Origin: Paracoccaceae bacterium | Lineage (GTDB): Bacteria > Pseudomonadota > Alphaproteobacteria > Rhodobacterales > Rhodobacteraceae | Assembly (NCBI GenBank): GCA_006226775.1 | Contig: SBGD01000060.1 | Span: forward strand, 149,876-213,875 | Direction: 5' to 3' | Length of the DNA stretch: 64,000 bases | Shown: one piece after another, positions 9,177-18,625 of the stretch | Layout: every line of letters begins with the position of its first letter | Position numbering within the stretch: position 1 is the stretch's first letter | The notes under the pieces: generated by a model | Databases searched by the model: none | Seen by the model: the letters and a program-made list of their open reading frames with translations, nothing else | What the model was told of the DNA's origin: nothing | Made by a program: the position numbers and the translations under genes

Positions 9177-9802
9177 CCTGGCAGAAACGGATCTTCGATA
9201 TTGCCAGCGCGCTGTTTTTGCTGCTCGTGCTTGGCCCGGTCATGGTTGTCATCGCCGCGCTGATCCTGCTGCGCGACGGGCGGCCGGTGCTTTATGTCTC
9301 GGAGCGGATGAAAGCGCCCGACGCGGGCTTCAAGCTGTACAAGTTCCGGACCATGGCGCATTCGTCCGCCGATTCCGGCGTGTCCGGCGGCGACAAGGCG
9401 GCGCGGGTCACGGCAACGGGCCGGTTCCTGCGCGCCAAGCGGCTGGATGAACTGCCGCAATTGTTCAACATCCTGAAGGGCGATCTGAGCTTTGTCGGCC
9501 CGCGCCCGCCGTTGCGCATGTATGTCGAGCGGTTTCCCGCGATCTATGGCGAGGTGCTGAAATCGCGTCCGGGGATCACCGGGCTGGCGACCCTGGTCTT
9601 TCATCGGCGCGAAGAGGCGCTGCTGGCAGATTGCACCACAGCCGAAGAGACCGATTCCGTCTATTCCCGCCGCTGCGTGCCCCGCAAGGCCGAGCTTGAC
9701 CTGATCTATGCCGCCAACCAGTCGGTCTGTTACGACCTGAGGTTAATGTTTGCGACAGTTTTTCGCGTTATTCCTGTGCGTGCAGGGAAATCAAGGGGTT
9801 GA
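9173..9802 (+). CDS. Small sugar-phosphate transferase (PglC/WcaJ-type initiating enzyme)
   Basis: A 209-residue membrane-associated enzyme that transfers a sugar phosphate from a UDP-sugar to polyprenol phosphate, the first step of glycan assembly. It has one N-terminal membrane segment (IASALFLLLVLGPVMVVIAALILL) and the family core: KFRTMAH, RLDELPQLFNILKGDLSFVGPRPPL and PGITGL. The DE pair in RLDELPQ and the PRP motif are the catalytic and structural signatures. It lacks the extra N-terminal helices of long WcaJ forms and so resembles PglC. The start overlaps the upstream stop. Confidence 0.93.
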   Translation: MTWQKRIFDIASALFLLLVLGPVMVVIAALILLRDGRPVLYVSERMKAPDAGFKLYKFRTMAHSSADSGVSGGDKAARVTATGRFLRAKRLDELPQLFNILKGDLSFVGPRPPLRMYVERFPAIYGEVLKSRPGITGLATLVFHRREEALLADCTTAEETDSVYSRRCVPRKAELDLIYAANQSVCYDLRLMFATVFRVIPVRAGKSRG

Positions 9803-9971
9803 CATGCCCCCGGATCGGCGGAATCCCGCCATAAGTGTATCCGAAACCCCGGCGGAGCGTCAGAATGTGGAGAAATCTCTCGGAACAGGGTAAAAGACTC
9901 ACCGAAGACTGCTAACGAGCGCCGCACCTCTGCCAACGCGGGATTTTTGCTCGTCACCTGGGGTATTTCAA

Positions 9972-11858
9972 ATGCTGCATTCCATCCTGGTTCAAATGAG
10001 CCGCGGTCAAAAAGCCATTATTCTTGCTACCATCGACGTGTTTCTCGTCGTCTTTTCCTTTGTCGGGGCGAATTCCCTGCTCTCGGGCCAGGTGCCGACC
10101 TACGGGTTGCTGGTGGCCAGCGTGCCGTTTCTTGCGGTGATGATCCCGGTGGCGCTCGGCCTGACGCATTATTTCGACCTGCACCGTACCAAGCTCATTG
10201 CCTATGAGTTGAAAGGCGTGCTTCAGACCGCCTTCATGGCGATGATGGTGGGCCTGTCGGGGGTGATCGCCAGCGTGATCTACGGCGCGAATATCTCGGT
10301 CCAGCTTTTCGTGATCGCCTCGATGATCCTGCTGATCACCTCGGCCGGGGCGCGGCTGTTTCTGCGCGAGGTGGTGATTCGCATCTACCGGCGCGGCAAC
10401 GGGCTGAAACGGGTGCTGATCTATGGCGCCGGGCGCACCGGACAGCAATTGGCCTCGGCTCTGCTGTCGGACATCGTGCTGTCGGTGGAAGGCTTCATCG
10501 ACGACAACCCCGGAATGCAGGGGCTGACGATTGCCGGCGCGCGGGTTCATCCGCCGTCGCGGGTCGAGGAACTGGTCGAGGCGCTGCGCATCGACCGGAT
10601 CATCCTCGCCATGCCTTCGGCCAGCGAGGCCGACAAGGCGCGGATCGCGCGGCAACTCAGCCACCTGGCCTGCGAAGTGCATATCATGCCGTCCTTCGCG
10701 CAGCTTCTGGTCAACCAGAACGCGCGCACCGAGACCCAGCCGCTGGATTTCTCGAAACTGCTGGGGCGCAACCATCTCGAGGCGGAATTGCCCGGCGTGA
10801 GCGATGCCTACGAGGGCAAATGCGTGCTGGTCACCGGCGCGGGCGGTTCGATCGGCTCGGAACTGTCGCGCCAGATCGCCATGTGCCAGCCGTCGAAGCT
10901 GATCCTGCTGGATCACTCGGAGCGGCTGCTCTACGAGATCCAGCGCAAGCTGGACACCATCCAGCAAAGCGTCGAGATCGTCTGCATCCTCGGGTCGATC
11001 TGCGAGCCGAAGCTGATCGAGCGGGTGTTCCGCGAACATGACATCGACGTCGTGCTGCACGCGGCGGCCTACAAGCACCTGCCGCTGCTGGAAACCAACG
11101 ACATCGAGGGGATGCGCAACAATGTCATCGGCACGAGGGTGGTGGCCCAGGCGGCGCGGGATTTTGGCGCCGAACGGTTCATCCTGATTTCCAGCGACAA
11201 GGCGGTGCGCCCGACCAGCGTGCTGGGCGTGTCCAAGCGGCTGGCGGAAATGCTGGTGCAGGACCTGGCGACCCGCTCGACCAGGACGCGGTTCTCGATG
11301 GTGCGTTTCGGCAATGTGCTGGGCTCGTCGGGATCGGTCATTCCGCTGTTTCAGGACCAGATCTCGCGCGGGGGGCCGGTCACGGTGACCCATTCCGACG
11401 TCACCCGCTACTTCATGACGGTGAGCGAGGCGGTGCGCCTCGTTCTGCTGGCCGGATCCTTCGCGCGTGGCGGCGATGTCTTCGTGCTCGACATGGGCAA
11501 GCCGATCTCGATCCGGCGGATTGCCCGCAAGCTGATCGAGAATTCCGGCCATACGGTCCGCGATGCCGCCAATCCGGGCGGCGATATCGAGATCCTGTTC
11601 ACCGGTCTGCGCCCCGGCGAAAAGCTCGAGGAGGAATTGCTGATCGGGTCCGACATGCTGACCACGCCGCATCCCAAGATCCTGCGCGCGCAGGAGCATC
11701 ACCTGTCGGAACTGGAAATGGCCAATGTTCTGCAGGAGTTGCGCCGCGCCATCGATGCGCATGACAGCGCCGCGGTGCATGTGATCGCCGATCGCTGGGT
11801 CGAGCGGCGCAGGGTCCGGGCGATGGCACAGATCGACGGCGACGCCGCGGGGCTCTAG
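9972..11858 (+). CDS. CapD/PglF-like nucleotide-sugar 4,6-dehydratase, membrane-anchored
   Basis: A 628-residue protein with four N-terminal membrane helices (about residues 12-125), a first Rossmann-like domain (LIYGAGRTGQQLA near 150) and a C-terminal SDR domain starting LVTGAGGSIGSEL (286-297). The catalytic region reads SSDKAVRPTSVLGVSK (407-422). Family members (WbpM, CapD, PglF) convert UDP-GlcNAc to the 4-keto-6-deoxy sugar. With the adjacent PglC-like transferase and SDR epimerase it suggests synthesis and lipid loading of a dideoxy or diamino sugar. The 169-base gap upstream shows no clear gene. Confidence 0.93.
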   Translation: MLHSILVQMSRGQKAIILATIDVFLVVFSFVGANSLLSGQVPTYGLLVASVPFLAVMIPVALGLTHYFDLHRTKLIAYELKGVLQTAFMAMMVGLSGVIASVIYGANISVQLFVIASMILLITSAGARLFLREVVIRIYRRGNGLKRVLIYGAGRTGQQLASALLSDIVLSVEGFIDDNPGMQGLTIAGARVHPPSRVEELVEALRIDRIILAMPSASEADKARIARQLSHLACEVHIMPSFAQLLVNQNARTETQPLDFSKLLGRNHLEAELPGVSDAYEGKCVLVTGAGGSIGSELSRQIAMCQPSKLILLDHSERLLYEIQRKLDTIQQSVEIVCILGSICEPKLIERVFREHDIDVVLHAAAYKHLPLLETNDIEGMRNNVIGTRVVAQAARDFGAERFILISSDKAVRPTSVLGVSKRLAEMLVQDLATRSTRTRFSMVRFGNVLGSSGSVIPLFQDQISRGGPVTVTHSDVTRYFMTVSEAVRLVLLAGSFARGGDVFVLDMGKPISIRRIARKLIENSGHTVRDAANPGGDIEILFTGLRPGEKLEEELLIGSDMLTTPHPKILRAQEHHLSELEMANVLQELRRAIDAHDSAAVHVIADRWVERRRVRAMAQIDGDAAGL

Positions 11859-11895
11859 GCCCGGAAGGCCTTGGCACGAAGGGGCAGGGCAGCGG

Positions 11896-12585
11896 TCAGA
11901 AGCGGATCTGCTGGATCACCGCCTGGCCATGGGACGGGCCGAACCATTGTTCCGACTTCAGCACCCGGCCAGCGCCGTTCACCTGGTAGGTATTGGTAAA
12001 GCTGGCCAACCCGTTGATCTGGGTGCAATCCTCGGTCATCGTGGTGGTGCGCGGGTTGCCGCCGGTGGGCCCGACCTCGACCTTGCAGCTGAAGTGAAAG
12101 CGCACGGTGATGTCTTCGCCGTTCAGGAACCGCATCTCGCGATGGTTGATGCCGCCGCGGCGCTGCGCGATCATGTGGGGCAGACGCCCCAGGTCCGCCG
12201 ACATCAGGTCGCCGCCAAGCCCCCGGCTGCCCCGGGCCAGGCCGTTTTCCAGCGCCACCGTCTGGCGCGCCGAGGTGGCATAGGTCTGCACCGCGCCATT
12301 GCGGGCAATCTCGATGATCAGCGCGTTGGACTTCTTTTCGGGAAAGTCGATCAGCACCAGCGGCTGTTTCGACTTTGCCGCCACCTGCTGGATCTGCTGC
12401 GGAGTGATCCGCTGCGGCCCGCCGGCCGAGCTGCCGCCGATCTTCTGCGCGGCGAACTCGCGCACGTACTTGGTGATGTCGCTGCCCTCGCCGCCGCTGC
12501 TGCAGGCGGCCAGCAGGAGGGAACAGCCCAGCGCGGCAAGCGCGCCGAGGCGTCGGAAGGGCCGGGGATCGGATGTCACGCTCAT
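11896..12585 (-). CDS. yjbF: YjbF/GfcB-family lipoprotein
   Basis: A 229-residue lipoprotein with signal peptide and lipobox LLAAC (cysteine near 28), followed by a mature domain containing VLIDFPEKKSNALII, YATSARQTVALENGLARGSRGLGGDLMSAD and TMTEDCTQINGLASFTNTYQVNGAGRVLKSEQWFGP, which is the YjbF/GfcB pattern. In E. coli the yjbEFGH and gfcABCD operons take part in exopolysaccharide or group 4 capsule secretion. Start and stop overlap yjbH by four bases, so the two are co-translated. yjbE and yjbG are absent at this site. Confidence 0.88.
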   Translation of the reverse strand: MSVTSDPRPFRRLGALAALGCSLLLAACSSGGEGSDITKYVREFAAQKIGGSSAGGPQRITPQQIQQVAAKSKQPLVLIDFPEKKSNALIIEIARNGAVQTYATSARQTVALENGLARGSRGLGGDLMSADLGRLPHMIAQRRGGINHREMRFLNGEDITVRFHFSCKVEVGPTGGNPRTTTMTEDCTQINGLASFTNTYQVNGAGRVLKSEQWFGPSHGQAVIQQIRF

Positions 12586-14702
12586 CTCCAGAACTTGCCC
12601 CAGGTCTTGGCCATCTCGGGCTGATGATAGCTGCGCACCTGTTCGTAGAGGCGTCCGTCCACGTTCAGCCGCGCGCCGCCGTCGCGGGTCAGCGACTGGA
12701 TGACGAAATTGCTGCGATCGGTCGACGGCTGGCCGGTGACCGCGCCGAAGGGAATGGTGATCCGGATGCCCTTGTCGAACGAGCCTTCGCCGAAATCCTC
12801 GAAGGGCACATCGGTGACGGTGGCATAGGCGCCGATGCGCCAGCCATTGGCGAACTCGCGGTCGACGGTCACCTTGGCGCCATAGTCGCCGGCCAGGAAA
12901 CGCCCGACATCAAGCTGGCCATGGTAGCCCTTGCCGAAATCGTAATAGGCCGAAAGATGGCCGTTGACGTCCGGGATCCGCCCGGTGCGCGTCTCGGACG
13001 AGCGCAGGCCGAACAATTGATCGAAGTCGCGCGGCTTGACATAATTGACCTCGGCGCCCAGCGCGAGGCGGCTGTCGACCGGTTTCCACAGCACCTCGCC
13101 CGAGACACCGGCATACATCGATTCCAGGTAGCCCACCGTCACCCGACTGTAGAAATCGCGGGCCGGACGGCCGTAATGCGCCAGGGTGAGGCGTTCGATG
13201 GCGGGATCGCCCTCGGCGGAATAGCGCGCCTTTTCGGTCCGCACCAAAGGCAGCGCGTCGTCGTCCTGGCGGTCGATCTTGTCGAGGTTGCCGGTCAGCT
13301 TCTTGGTGACCGATCCCGAGATCACGAGGTTCGCCATCGGCCGGTAGCTGGCCCTGGCCCGCACGCCGAAATCGGCGCGCAGCGGGCTTTCGGGGTCGAA
13401 GACGCTGAGCTGCATGTAGGGCGACAGCGCCCAGCCGAATTTCGGATATTGATCGTCAAAGGCGCTGGGGGCGCGGCCGAACCCGTCGGTAATCCGCGTC
13501 CGGGCAAGGATCTCGGCATTGTCCTCGTGCTCCAGCGCTTCGAGGTCGGACCGCCTGAAGGTCACCGCCGAGAGCGCCATGCCCTCGACCATCGGCACGA
13601 TCACGAAAGTCTCGATCGAGGCGGGCAGCACCCGGGTCATCGCCCGCGCGGTGCGCCCGATCGCCTGCGGCACCTGGCCATAACGCGGGTTGCGCATCCG
13701 CACCGTGGCGGTCTGCGGCTCGAGCGTCAGGCCTTCGAGCACCAGCCCGTCGTTGGTCATCGCGGTATTGAGCGACTGGCGATAGCCGGAGGTATCGGTC
13801 CCGACCCAGCCCAGATCGCGCGCCGCACCCCGCGCACGCGGCGCCACCGGAACCGGCGCGGTTTCCGCGCCGCCCGGCACCGCGGCGCGGCGCGGGTTGG
13901 TGTGCATGGTCAGCTGGAACCCGACCGAATTGCCATAGGCGTGATAGAGCGACAGCTGCGCGCCGTTGCGAAAGCGGTAATCGACGCCGAAGTTCCACGG
14001 GCTGTCGTCCTCGTGGCCGCCATCGGCCCGCTCGCGCGTGTAGCTGTCGGACGAATATTCCGCCGAGAAGCGCAGCCGGTCATTGGGCGCATAGCTGAGC
14101 CCGCCAAAGGCCGCGGCATCGCCGCGGAACCAGCGATCATAGGTCGGCAGGCCGCCTTCGCCCAGTTTCTCTGCCTTGCGGGTCCCGATCTCGGCAAAGG
14201 GCGCGCGCGATCCCAGGCGCCCCCAGCCGATCCCGCCGGTCATCTCGAAGCCCGGCAGGACCTCCTTGGTGGCGACAAGGTATTCGCCGCCGTAAAGCCC
14301 GGTGCCGATGAAATCCTGCAGGCCGACCACCACGCTGGGCAGGTAGTCGCCTTCCTCGAGAAGCTGGAAGCGCAGGTCGAAACTGCGGTCATAGAACACC
14401 CCGTCGACCGAGTCCCGGGCGTCGAAATCCGAGATCCGGGAATAGCGGAAACTGCCGCTCAGGCGGGGGGCGAACTGAAAGCTCAGGGTCGCGCGCGCCT
14501 GGTTGCCCGCGCCGCCGAGGGTCGCCGAAAGGGTGGCATCGGGCGCGACATTGGCCGTCGGCATGTCGATCAGCCCGGGAACCCCGTACATGTTGTAGGA
14601 CGGAACGCTTTCGGCAAAGACCGCCGCCGAGGGCAGCGCGACCAGCCCCGCCAGCATCACGGCGGCGCTTCCTCTCAGGGTTGCTCTCGATGATCGCGGC
14701 AT
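12582..14702 (-). CDS. yjbH: YjbH/GfcD-family outer-membrane protein
   Basis: A 706-residue exported protein: signal peptide ending near SAAVFAE, then the diagnostic start SYNMYGVPGLIDMPTANVAPDATLSATL, followed by many amphipathic strands (SFQFAPRLSGSFRYSR ... YSPYMQLSVFDPESPLRADFGVRARASYRPMA-like segments), consistent with the predicted beta-barrel of YjbH (DUF940). It is thought to form or assist an outer-membrane polysaccharide pore. The gene precedes and overlaps yjbF. Its 214-base upstream region is shared with the divergent motB. Confidence 0.9.
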   Translation of the reverse strand: MPRSSRATLRGSAAVMLAGLVALPSAAVFAESVPSYNMYGVPGLIDMPTANVAPDATLSATLGGAGNQARATLSFQFAPRLSGSFRYSRISDFDARDSVDGVFYDRSFDLRFQLLEEGDYLPSVVVGLQDFIGTGLYGGEYLVATKEVLPGFEMTGGIGWGRLGSRAPFAEIGTRKAEKLGEGGLPTYDRWFRGDAAAFGGLSYAPNDRLRFSAEYSSDSYTRERADGGHEDDSPWNFGVDYRFRNGAQLSLYHAYGNSVGFQLTMHTNPRRAAVPGGAETAPVPVAPRARGAARDLGWVGTDTSGYRQSLNTAMTNDGLVLEGLTLEPQTATVRMRNPRYGQVPQAIGRTARAMTRVLPASIETFVIVPMVEGMALSAVTFRRSDLEALEHEDNAEILARTRITDGFGRAPSAFDDQYPKFGWALSPYMQLSVFDPESPLRADFGVRARASYRPMANLVISGSVTKKLTGNLDKIDRQDDDALPLVRTEKARYSAEGDPAIERLTLAHYGRPARDFYSRVTVGYLESMYAGVSGEVLWKPVDSRLALGAEVNYVKPRDFDQLFGLRSSETRTGRIPDVNGHLSAYYDFGKGYHGQLDVGRFLAGDYGAKVTVDREFANGWRIGAYATVTDVPFEDFGEGSFDKGIRITIPFGAVTGQPSTDRSNFVIQSLTRDGGARLNVDGRLYEQVRSYHQPEMAKTWGKFWR

Positions 14703-14916
14703 GAAATGATTGGCCCTGTCCCGACACTCTTGGCGGAAGTGTTAAGCGCAACATGCGTTCAAGTCCATCGCGCGAGGTCACGAAAGCGCGCAGATGTGGC
14801 AAATTCCGAACGATCCGGTCGCGAGGGGGCCGAAAAAGGGTTCAATTCGAACCGTTAAGCGCGTGGTAACGGCTGACCTGATATCCACGACCCCGGGTGA
14901 ATAAGGTGGTGAGATC

Positions 14917-15762
14917 ATGGCGAGTGGCGGAAACGTCGCGCCGGTTATCATCAAACGGAAAAAAGTCGTCAGCGGCGGGGGGCACCATGGTGGTGCCTGG
15001 AAGGTCGCGTATGCCGACTTCGTGACGGCGATGATGGCGTTTTTCCTTTTGATGTGGCTGTTGAACGCGACAACCGAGAAACAGAGAAAAGGCATTGCGG
15101 ATTACTTCGCGCCGACCATTGCGGTGGCGCGGGTCTCCGGCGGCGGCAGCGGGGCGCTGGGCGGCGACAGCGTGTTTTCAGAAGAGACATTGTCCCAGAA
15201 CGGCACCGGCGCCTCCAGCCGCTATGCCACGACCGAGCGCCAGGCGCGCGGCGACACCGGGGCCGAGGCCGGAGAGGCCGGGCAGGGCGAGGTCTTCGAG
15301 GAGAAGGTCAATACCATCAAGGAGGCGCTCTACGGCCGCGGTGGCGAAAGCATGGTGCTGGAAAACGCGCTGAAACATGTCGTTCTCAAGAGCACCGACG
15401 AAGGCCTGGTGATCGAGTTGTTCGAGTTGCCCGAGAGCCGGCTGTTCGACGATGCCGACAAGCCGACCGAGGTGCTGGCGGTGCTGGCCGATGCGCTGGT
15501 CGAAGCGGCGCGCACCGTCTCCAACCCGATCGCCATCGAGGGGCATGTGCCCACCAGCCCGATCGTGGTGCGCCGCAATGTCAACTGGGACCGGTCGGTC
15601 GAACGCGCGCAGCTGTTTCGCGGGCTGCTGGAGCAGGAAGGTTTGAGCGCGTCGGACATCGCCCGGGTCACCGGGCACGCCGACCGCGAGCTGGCGGGTC
15701 CCAACCCGCTGTCACTGCGCAACAGCCGGCTCGAGGTGATTTTCCTGCGGGCGGAAAACTAG
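14917..15762 (+). CDS. motB: Flagellar motor stator protein MotB
   Basis: A 281-residue inner-membrane protein. The N-terminal basic stretch is followed by a single membrane helix containing the proton-carrying aspartate, D34 in YADFVTAMMAFFLLMWLL. A flexible linker, then an OmpA-like peptidoglycan-binding domain from about residue 165 (IAIEGHVPTSP ... VTGHADRELAGPNPLSLRNSRLEVIFLR) completes it. MotB anchors MotA to the cell wall and makes up the ion channel of the stator. It stands alone, 11 kb from motA, as the first gene of the flagellar block. Confidence 0.96.
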   Translation: MASGGNVAPVIIKRKKVVSGGGHHGGAWKVAYADFVTAMMAFFLLMWLLNATTEKQRKGIADYFAPTIAVARVSGGGSGALGGDSVFSEETLSQNGTGASSRYATTERQARGDTGAEAGEAGQGEVFEEKVNTIKEALYGRGGESMVLENALKHVVLKSTDEGLVIELFELPESRLFDDADKPTEVLAVLADALVEAARTVSNPIAIEGHVPTSPIVVRRNVNWDRSVERAQLFRGLLEQEGLSASDIARVTGHADRELAGPNPLSLRNSRLEVIFLRAEN

Positions 15763-15777
15763 GGTCGATTTTATCTG

Positions 15778-15792
15778 TTAGTCCGGCGTTAA
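15778..15792 (+). promoter_or_regulatory. CtrA-like binding site upstream of flgE
   Basis: The sequence TTAG-N7-TTAA matches the CtrA box (TTAA-N7-TTAA) at 7 of 8 positions with the correct 7-base spacer. It sits about 60 bases before the flgE start, in the 87-base gap after motB. CtrA is known to control flagellar genes in alphaproteobacteria; binding here is inferred. Confidence 0.6.
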
Positions 15793-15849
15793 GGCGGGCG
15801 GTCTATCTGTTGCATCCGACGTGAAGCGATGCAGCAGAAAGGCGTATCT

Positions 15850-17148
15850 ATGACGATTTCTTCCTCCCTCAATGCCGGCGTGGCGGGGCTGAGTGCCAAT
15901 GCGACCCGCCTGGCCTCGATCTCCGACAATATCGCGAATTCCTCGACCTTCGGGTACAAGCGGGTCGAAACGGATTTCCATTCGTTGGTGCTGGGCTCCT
16001 CCGGCCGCTCCTATACCGCGGGCGGCGTGCGCACGATCAACCAGCGGCTGATCGACCAGGGCGGATCGCTTGTCACCACCTCGAACCCGACCGACCTTGC
16101 GGTGCGCGGGCGCGGCATGTTCCCGGTCGCCTCCGCGGCCGAGGTTCTGGGCGGAACCGGCGATCCGGAACTGCTGCTGACCACGACCGGGTCGTTCCGC
16201 ATCGACGAAGACGGCTATCTGGCCACCAATTCGGGCCTGATCCTGATGGGTTGGCCCGCGGCGCTCGATGGCTCGATCCCGCCGTTCTCGCGCGATACCT
16301 CCGACGGGCTCGAGCCGGTTCAATTCGCGCTCAACCTGATCGGCGATCCGACAACCGCCATCGACATGAGCCTGAATGTGCCCGCCACCGGCACCGCCGC
16401 CGGGTCGTCCGGCGACCCCTACAGCCTGTCGGTCGAATACTTCGACAATCTCGGCACGTCGCAGAACATCTCCATGACCTTCACGCCGACGGTGCCGGCC
16501 ACCGGCGCGTCGAACGAATGGACCATCGTCATGACCGATTCGGCCCAGGACGACGCGGTGGTCGGCGAATATGTCGTCACCTTCGACGACAGCCGCACCG
16601 CAGGCGGCACCATTGCTTCGGTCACCACGGTCTCCGGCGGTGCCTATGATCCGGTGTCGGGTGAAATCGACCTGACCGTCGCTGGCGGGCCGATCACCCT
16701 CGACATCGGCGCGGTCGGCGACAACCAGGGCATGTCGCAACTCTCCGACAGTTTCGCCCCGATCTCGATCACCAAGGACGGATCTCCGGTCGGCAACATG
16801 ACCTCGGTCGAAGTCGACGAGAACGGCAATGTCTTTGCCCTGTTCGACAGCGGCGTGACCAAGCGCATCTACCAGATTCCGCTGGTCGACATGCCCAACC
16901 CGAACGGCCTGCAGGCGCTCGATCAGCAGACCTATCGCCCCTCGACCGAAAGCGGCGCCTTCTTCCTGTGGGATGCCGGCGACGGGCCGACCGGTGACAT
17001 CAAGTCCTACGCGCGCGAGGAATCGACCACCGATGTCGCGACCGAGCTGACCTCGATGATCCAGACCCAGCGGGCCTATTCCTCGAATGCCAAGGTGATC
17101 CAGACCGTCGACGAGATGCTGCAGGAAACCACCAATATCAAACGTTAA
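15850..17148 (+). CDS. flgE: Flagellar hook protein FlgE
   Basis: A 432-residue exported axial protein that polymerises into the hook. The N-terminus shows the hook/rod signature LNAGVAGLSANATRLASISDNIANSSTFGYKR, and the C-terminus the matching helical segment YAREESTTDVATELTSMIQTQRAYSSNAKVIQTVDEMLQ. The start at MTISSS was chosen over an upstream in-frame ATG because family members begin with this short lead into the coiled-coil. It is the first gene of flgE-flgK-flgL-flgI, with a CtrA-like site upstream. Confidence 0.95.
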   Translation: MTISSSLNAGVAGLSANATRLASISDNIANSSTFGYKRVETDFHSLVLGSSGRSYTAGGVRTINQRLIDQGGSLVTTSNPTDLAVRGRGMFPVASAAEVLGGTGDPELLLTTTGSFRIDEDGYLATNSGLILMGWPAALDGSIPPFSRDTSDGLEPVQFALNLIGDPTTAIDMSLNVPATGTAAGSSGDPYSLSVEYFDNLGTSQNISMTFTPTVPATGASNEWTIVMTDSAQDDAVVGEYVVTFDDSRTAGGTIASVTTVSGGAYDPVSGEIDLTVAGGPITLDIGAVGDNQGMSQLSDSFAPISITKDGSPVGNMTSVEVDENGNVFALFDSGVTKRIYQIPLVDMPNPNGLQALDQQTYRPSTESGAFFLWDAGDGPTGDIKSYAREESTTDVATELTSMIQTQRAYSSNAKVIQTVDEMLQETTNIKR

Positions 17149-17176
17149 GGCGTCCGCGCCGGACCCGAGGTGACCC

Positions 17177-18625
17177 ATGTCCTTTTCAGGATCGATTTCC
17201 AACGCATTGTCGGGCCTTCGGGCATCGTCGCTGGCGGCCGAGCTGGTGTCGTCCAACCTGGCCAATGCGACCAACGAAGACTACGCCGTCCGCAACATCA
17301 GCCTGTCGTCGCGCTCTTACGGCGGCGTGCAGGTGGACGGCGTGCTGCGCCAGGTCAACGAACCCCTGCTGGGCGAATGGCGCCGCGCCGGGGCCGATAC
17401 GGCGGGGCTGGAGACACGGACCAGCTACCTGGCGCGGGTCGACCGCCTGCTGGGCGCGCCGGACGAGGCCGGATCGCTGTCATCGCTGATGACGCGGTTC
17501 GAGTCCTCGCTGGTCTCGGCGGCGGCGCGGCCCGACCTGCCGATCCGGCAGGAGATCGTCCTGTCCAGCGCCCGGGACCTGGCCGGCGCCTTCAAGGTGA
17601 TTTCCACCGGGGTGCAGGATCTGCGCACGGAAATCGACACCGACATCGGCCGCCTGGTGGGCGAGGTCAATGCCAGCCTGCAGCAGATCGTCGATCTCAA
17701 CCGGCGGATCGGCAGCGCGCAACCGGACGGCATCCATTCCCAGTCGCTGTCCGACCTGCGACAGACCGAGATCGACAGGATCTCCGAACTCGTGCCGCTG
17801 CGCGTTCTGCCGCGTGACAATGGCGCCGTCGCTCTGGTCTCGACCTCGGGCGCGGTGCTGCTCGACGGCACGGCGGCCGAGTTGGAGTTCACCGCCTCGG
17901 GTGTCGTGACCGAACACATGACCCTGCAGGACGATCTGGTGTCGGGGATCTCGATCGACGGCGTCGACATCCCGGTTTTCGGCGACAACAGCCGTCTCAA
18001 GGGCGGCCGGCTGGCGGCCATGTTCGAGCTGCGCGATGAAACCCTCGTCGGCTACCAGGGCGAGATCGACGCGCTGGCCCGCAACCTGGTGGAGCGGTTT
18101 CAGAACAGCGGCCTCGATCCCACGATCGGCGCCGGGGACGCCGGGCTCTTGACCGATGGCGGCTTTGCCTTTGCGGCAACCGACGAGGTCGGCATTTCGC
18201 GCCGCCTCGAGATCAATGCCCAGGTCGATCCGGAGGCGGGCGGCGCGCTCTGGCGCCTGCGCGACGGGCTCTACGCTCCGGCACCGGGGCCCTCCGGCGA
18301 CGGCGCGCTGTTGCTGGGAATGATCGACGCGCTGAAAGGCGATCTGCCGGTTGCCTCGGGCAGCAAGGCGGGTCTCGTGGCGACCGCCTCGGAGCTGACC
18401 TCGATGCTGGCCTCCGGTATCGCCACCGACCTCACCCAGGGCGAGGACCGGCTGAGTTTCGCCTCGGCCCGCAGCGCCGAACTGACCGAACAGAGGCTGC
18501 TCGACGGTGTCGACAGCGATACCGAATTGCAGAAGCTGATGCAGATCGAACGCGCCTATGCGGCCAATGCCAAGGTGCTGCAAATCGTCGACGAAATGCT
18601 CGACGTCCTGATGGGAGTAACTTGA
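17177..18625 (+). CDS. flgK: Hook-associated protein 1 (hook-filament junction)
   Basis: A 482-residue export substrate that forms the first junction layer between hook and filament. The N-terminus SISNALSGLRASSLAAELVSSNLANATNEDYAVRNI carries the axial-protein signature and the C-terminus ends in ASARSAELTEQRLLDGVDSDTELQKLMQIERAYAANAKVLQIVDEML, typical of FlgK. It follows flgE by 28 bases and its stop touches the flgL start (TGATG). Confidence 0.95.
   Translation: MSFSGSISNALSGLRASSLAAELVSSNLANATNEDYAVRNISLSSRSYGGVQVDGVLRQVNEPLLGEWRRAGADTAGLETRTSYLARVDRLLGAPDEAGSLSSLMTRFESSLVSAAARPDLPIRQEIVLSSARDLAGAFKVISTGVQDLRTEIDTDIGRLVGEVNASLQQIVDLNRRIGSAQPDGIHSQSLSDLRQTEIDRISELVPLRVLPRDNGAVALVSTSGAVLLDGTAAELEFTASGVVTEHMTLQDDLVSGISIDGVDIPVFGDNSRLKGGRLAAMFELRDETLVGYQGEIDALARNLVERFQNSGLDPTIGAGDAGLLTDGGFAFAATDEVGISRRLEINAQVDPEAGGALWRLRDGLYAPAPGPSGDGALLLGMIDALKGDLPVASGSKAGLVATASELTSMLASGIATDLTQGEDRLSFASARSAELTEQRLLDGVDSDTELQKLMQIERAYAANAKVLQIVDEMLDVLMGVT

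Noticed and set aside
12573..14693. A 706-codon open frame running antisense to yjbH, of exactly the same length
   Set aside because: High GC makes long antisense frames common; the translation is Arg/Ala/Gly/His-rich without motifs, whereas the opposite strand has signal peptide and YjbH signatures.
14855..14869. TTAA-N7-GTAA near motB as another CtrA box
   Set aside because: Only one half matches; in the yjbH-motB gap such half-sites are expected by chance.
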